From an uncultured Dyadobacter sp. (lineage in GTDB: Bacteria; Bacteroidota; Bacteroidia; Cytophagales; Spirosomataceae): DNA of 7,541 bases. Location: assembly GCA_946481035.1 (NCBI GenBank), contig CAMLNK010000174.1:1-7541 (forward strand). Reading direction: 5' to 3'. Below the pieces are notes generated by a model. The model had not been told where the DNA came from, did not search any database, and saw only the letters and a program-made list of their open reading frames with translations. This document shows positions 6,030 to 7,541 of this stretch, in pieces; within the stretch, counting starts at the first letter, position 1, and each line of letters opens with the position of its first letter. The position numbers and the translations under genes are program-made.

Positions 6030-6060
6030 CAAATGTAACTAACTTATACTAAGTGTTCAA
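6030..6060 (-). promoter_or_regulatory. Promoter of the T9SS cargo gene (TTG-N20-TACATTTG)
   Basis: Reading the minus strand, TTG at 6060-6058 and TACATTTG at 6037-6030 are 20 nt apart and match the Bacteroidota -33/-7 consensus exactly. The predicted transcript start near 6023 leaves a short leader of about 20 nt before the ATG at 6003, which supports that start codon. No Shine-Dalgarno sequence is seen in the leader. Confidence 0.7.
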
Positions 6061-6073
6061 TTAATTCTATACA

Positions 6074-6112
6074 TTCATGCTGAGCAAGAACTTGTTCTGT
6101 CGAAGGAATAGG
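6074..6112. repeat. REP-like intergenic sequence with hairpin
   Basis: The stretch contains CATGCTGAGC and GTCGAAGGA flanking AGAAC-TT-GTTCT (6087-6098), a perfect 5-bp inverted repeat. This resembles the dispersed 'CATGCTGAGC...GTCGAAGCAT' intergenic palindromes that I recall from many Bacteroidota and other genomes. Only one copy lies in this window, so its dispersed nature cannot be seen here. It sits in the 149-bp spacer between divergent genes. Confidence 0.45.
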
Positions 6113-6152
6113 TCACGAAACCAGTATTGCCAAACTTCATCAGGCTAATAAC

Positions 6153-6803
6153 ATGCATTATTCCAAAGAGCAGCTGATCGTGCTTTTTACGTACCTGCCC
6201 GTGCTTGTGGCAGCGGGAATGGCATTGGTGCGCTACCGCAAGGCCGACCGGCCAGTGAAGCTGCTGTGCTGGCTGATCTTTTTCGCGTTGCTGATCGAGA
6301 GTATTTCACGCGTTTTCTGGTTTTTCAAAGTATCCAACCTTTTCCTTTGGCCGATCTATATTACGGTTGAGTTCGCGTTGCTAACCTGGATGTACAGCCT
6401 GGTGCTGGATCAGAAGTGGCTGGTGAGGCTGCGGGGCTGGATGTTGGCGGTTTTTACAGTTATTGTCCTGGTGCGGGAGCTGGGCCAGCCCGGGCAATCG
6501 GTTTGGATCGATAATGCGGGGCGGTCGATTGAAAGCGTAGTGGTTATTTTCCTGGCGCTCGCGTATTTCTATAAAGTTTTTCAGGAATTGAAAGTGCAAA
6601 ACCTGCTGTTAGAGCCTTTCTTTTGGGTGTCGGCAGGGTTGCTGCTTTTCTTTTCAGGTAACTTCCTGATTTTCATATTTATGAATTTCATTTTATTGTA
6701 TTCCAAAAACCTGAATGACCAGATTTGGGTAATCCACGCACTGATGAATTATATGCTGTACATTACTTACGCCATCGCACTATGGGTAGGCCGGGGGAAA
6801 TAG
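6153..6803 (+). CDS. Seven-helix integral membrane protein, unknown function, partner of the downstream kinase
   Basis: The 216-residue protein is almost wholly membrane-embedded, with about seven hydrophobic segments near residues 8-26, 37-54, 63-86, 94-108, 126-144, 155-183 and 191-212. The loops are short and there is no signal peptide, soluble domain or catalytic motif that I recognise. Polar or charged residues lie in or near the helices, such as ESISR (49-53), E73 in YITVEF, and N200, and could line a ligand pocket; this is inference. I cannot name a family, but small membrane proteins of this kind occur beside sensor kinases in Bacteroidota. Its last 22 bp overlap the start of the histidine kinase gene in another frame, which implies coupled translation and a shared function. 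The ATG at 6153 is the only sensible start before helix 1. No exact TAnnTTTG box lies upstream, so its promoter was not identified. Confidence 0.85.
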   Translation: MHYSKEQLIVLFTYLPVLVAAGMALVRYRKADRPVKLLCWLIFFALLIESISRVFWFFKVSNLFLWPIYITVEFALLTWMYSLVLDQKWLVRLRGWMLAVFTVIVLVRELGQPGQSVWIDNAGRSIESVVVIFLALAYFYKVFQELKVQNLLLEPFFWVSAGLLLFFSGNFLIFIFMNFILLYSKNLNDQIWVIHALMNYMLYITYAIALWVGRGK

Positions 6804-7541
6804 AATTTGCTCAACTGTTGTTCGGGGGGATTGGCATTATGGTGATGATGGCACTGGCGATCGTCATTTTCGTGCTCCTCTACCAGCGGAAACTGCATTT
6901 TCAGCAAAGCCGCCTGCACCAGATGGAGATGGTCCATCAGAAAAAGATCCTCGAATCGATCGTGGCGTCGCAGGAGAACGAGCGCGAGCGCATTGCCCGC
7001 GACCTGCACGACGAAATTGGGGCGTCGTTGTCGGCTGTCCGTTTGTTTGTGAGCCAAATCCAGTACGAAAAGTCCCCGGAGGAAATGAAGGGCCTGGCGG
7101 CGCGTTCAGGGCAGATAATAGGGGATGTGGTGAAGGATGTACGGCAAATCGCGCATAATTTGTCGCCGGTTATTATCGAAAACTTCGGTTTTGCGGGCGC
7201 TGTGAAAATTTTGCTGCGGAGGATGGAAGACGCCGGAATGGATATCCGCTGCACGATCGACGACCCGGCCGAGGTGCTTTCGTCGTATCAGCAACTGGTT
7301 TTGTACCGCATTATCCAAGAGGTGATCGGTAATGTGGTGAAACATGCGGAAGCCAGTGAAATTACTTTTGACCTCCATCACGGCGGCTCGCAACTGAGCC
7401 TGCTGATGAGCGATAATGGAAAGGGTTTCGATATGCTTTCCGGCCAAAAAGCGGCCGGGTTGGGCATGAGCACGATCCGCACCCGCACCGACCTCCTGGG
7501 CGCGAAGCTCGAACTGCGCTCCGCCCCCGGCGAAGGCACCA
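6782..7541 (+). CDS. Sensor histidine kinase, NarL/HisKA_3 class, 3' end cut by window
   Basis: The frame opens with ATG at 6782, inside the end of the preceding gene, and stays open for 253 codons to the window edge. One membrane helix (about residues 14-35) is followed by a short helical linker. The dimerization/phosphoacceptor segment reads ENERERIARDLHDEIGASLS (66-84), with His76 as the expected phosphorylation site. The HATPase_c domain has the N box QEVIGNVVKHAEA (E180, N184, H188), the G1 box DNGKGFD (211-217) and a G2-type GLGMSTIRTR (226-235). The sequence ends at GEGT, so only a few C-terminal residues are missing. The kinase lacks any PAS, GAF, CHASE or periplasmic sensor domain, which suggests that the overlapping seven-helix protein provides the input. 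A NarL/LuxR-type response regulator would be expected just beyond the window. An in-frame ATG at 6839 is a less likely alternative start because it cuts into the helix. Confidence 0.92.
   Translation, partial: MGRPGEIEFAQLLFGGIGIMVMMALAIVIFVLLYQRKLHFQQSRLHQMEMVHQKKILESIVASQENERERIARDLHDEIGASLSAVRLFVSQIQYEKSPEEMKGLAARSGQIIGDVVKDVRQIAHNLSPVIIENFGFAGAVKILLRRMEDAGMDIRCTIDDPAEVLSSYQQLVLYRIIQEVIGNVVKHAEASEITFDLHHGGSQLSLLMSDNGKGFDMLSGQKAAGLGMSTIRTRTDLLGAKLELRSAPGEGT

Noticed and set aside
6767..7447. Minus-strand open frames opposite the histidine kinase
   Set aside because: The plus-strand frame carries all the H, N, G1 and G2 boxes; the opposite frames are His/Gln- or Ser/Arg-rich shadows.

Overview
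The window looks like chromosomal DNA from a gliding-type member of the Bacteroidota, probably a Cytophagales relative such as Dyadobacter or Spirosoma; the genus is a guess. The pointers are a GldH gliding lipoprotein, a secreted protein with a type IX (Por) secretion C-terminal domain, upstream sites of the Bacteroidota form TTG-N19/20-TAnnTTTG, and little Shine-Dalgarno sequence before the start codons.

Left part (1-3658): the 3' end of an AI-2E/PerM-family membrane protein on the plus strand meets a four-gene minus-strand cluster. In transcription order the cluster is a membrane protein with two [4Fe-4S] motifs (3658-2300), a soluble protein with two cysteine-rich CCG domains (2287-1490), a conserved Bacteroidota protein of unknown function (1400-900) and the GldH lipoprotein (853-371). 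The first two genes are 12 bp apart and together look like a split HdrBC/EMO-type oxidoreductase passing electrons between a cytoplasmic donor and the menaquinone pool. gldH may also have its own promoter.

Middle (3659-4095): a 225-bp spacer carries a possible promoter and palindrome for the Fe-S cluster and a good promoter for tRNA-Phe(GAA). The tRNA is followed by a perfect 11-bp hairpin terminator. A second hairpin just beyond it ends the convergent secreted-protein gene.

Right part (4096-7541): a 635-residue T9SS cargo protein on the minus strand has seven repeats of about 60 residues, probably a seven-bladed beta-propeller, then an Fn3-like module and the sorting domain. Divergent from it, past an intergenic REP-like sequence, lie a seven-helix membrane protein and an overlapping NarL-type (HisKA_3) sensor histidine kinase. 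The kinase is cut by the window end; it has one membrane helix and no sensory domain, so the seven-helix protein may be its sensor.

I see no CRISPR array, insertion sequence, phage gene or defence cluster. The window is mostly ordinary core-type DNA; the most interesting parts are the split electron-transfer pair, the propeller-like T9SS cargo and the 7TM/kinase pair.
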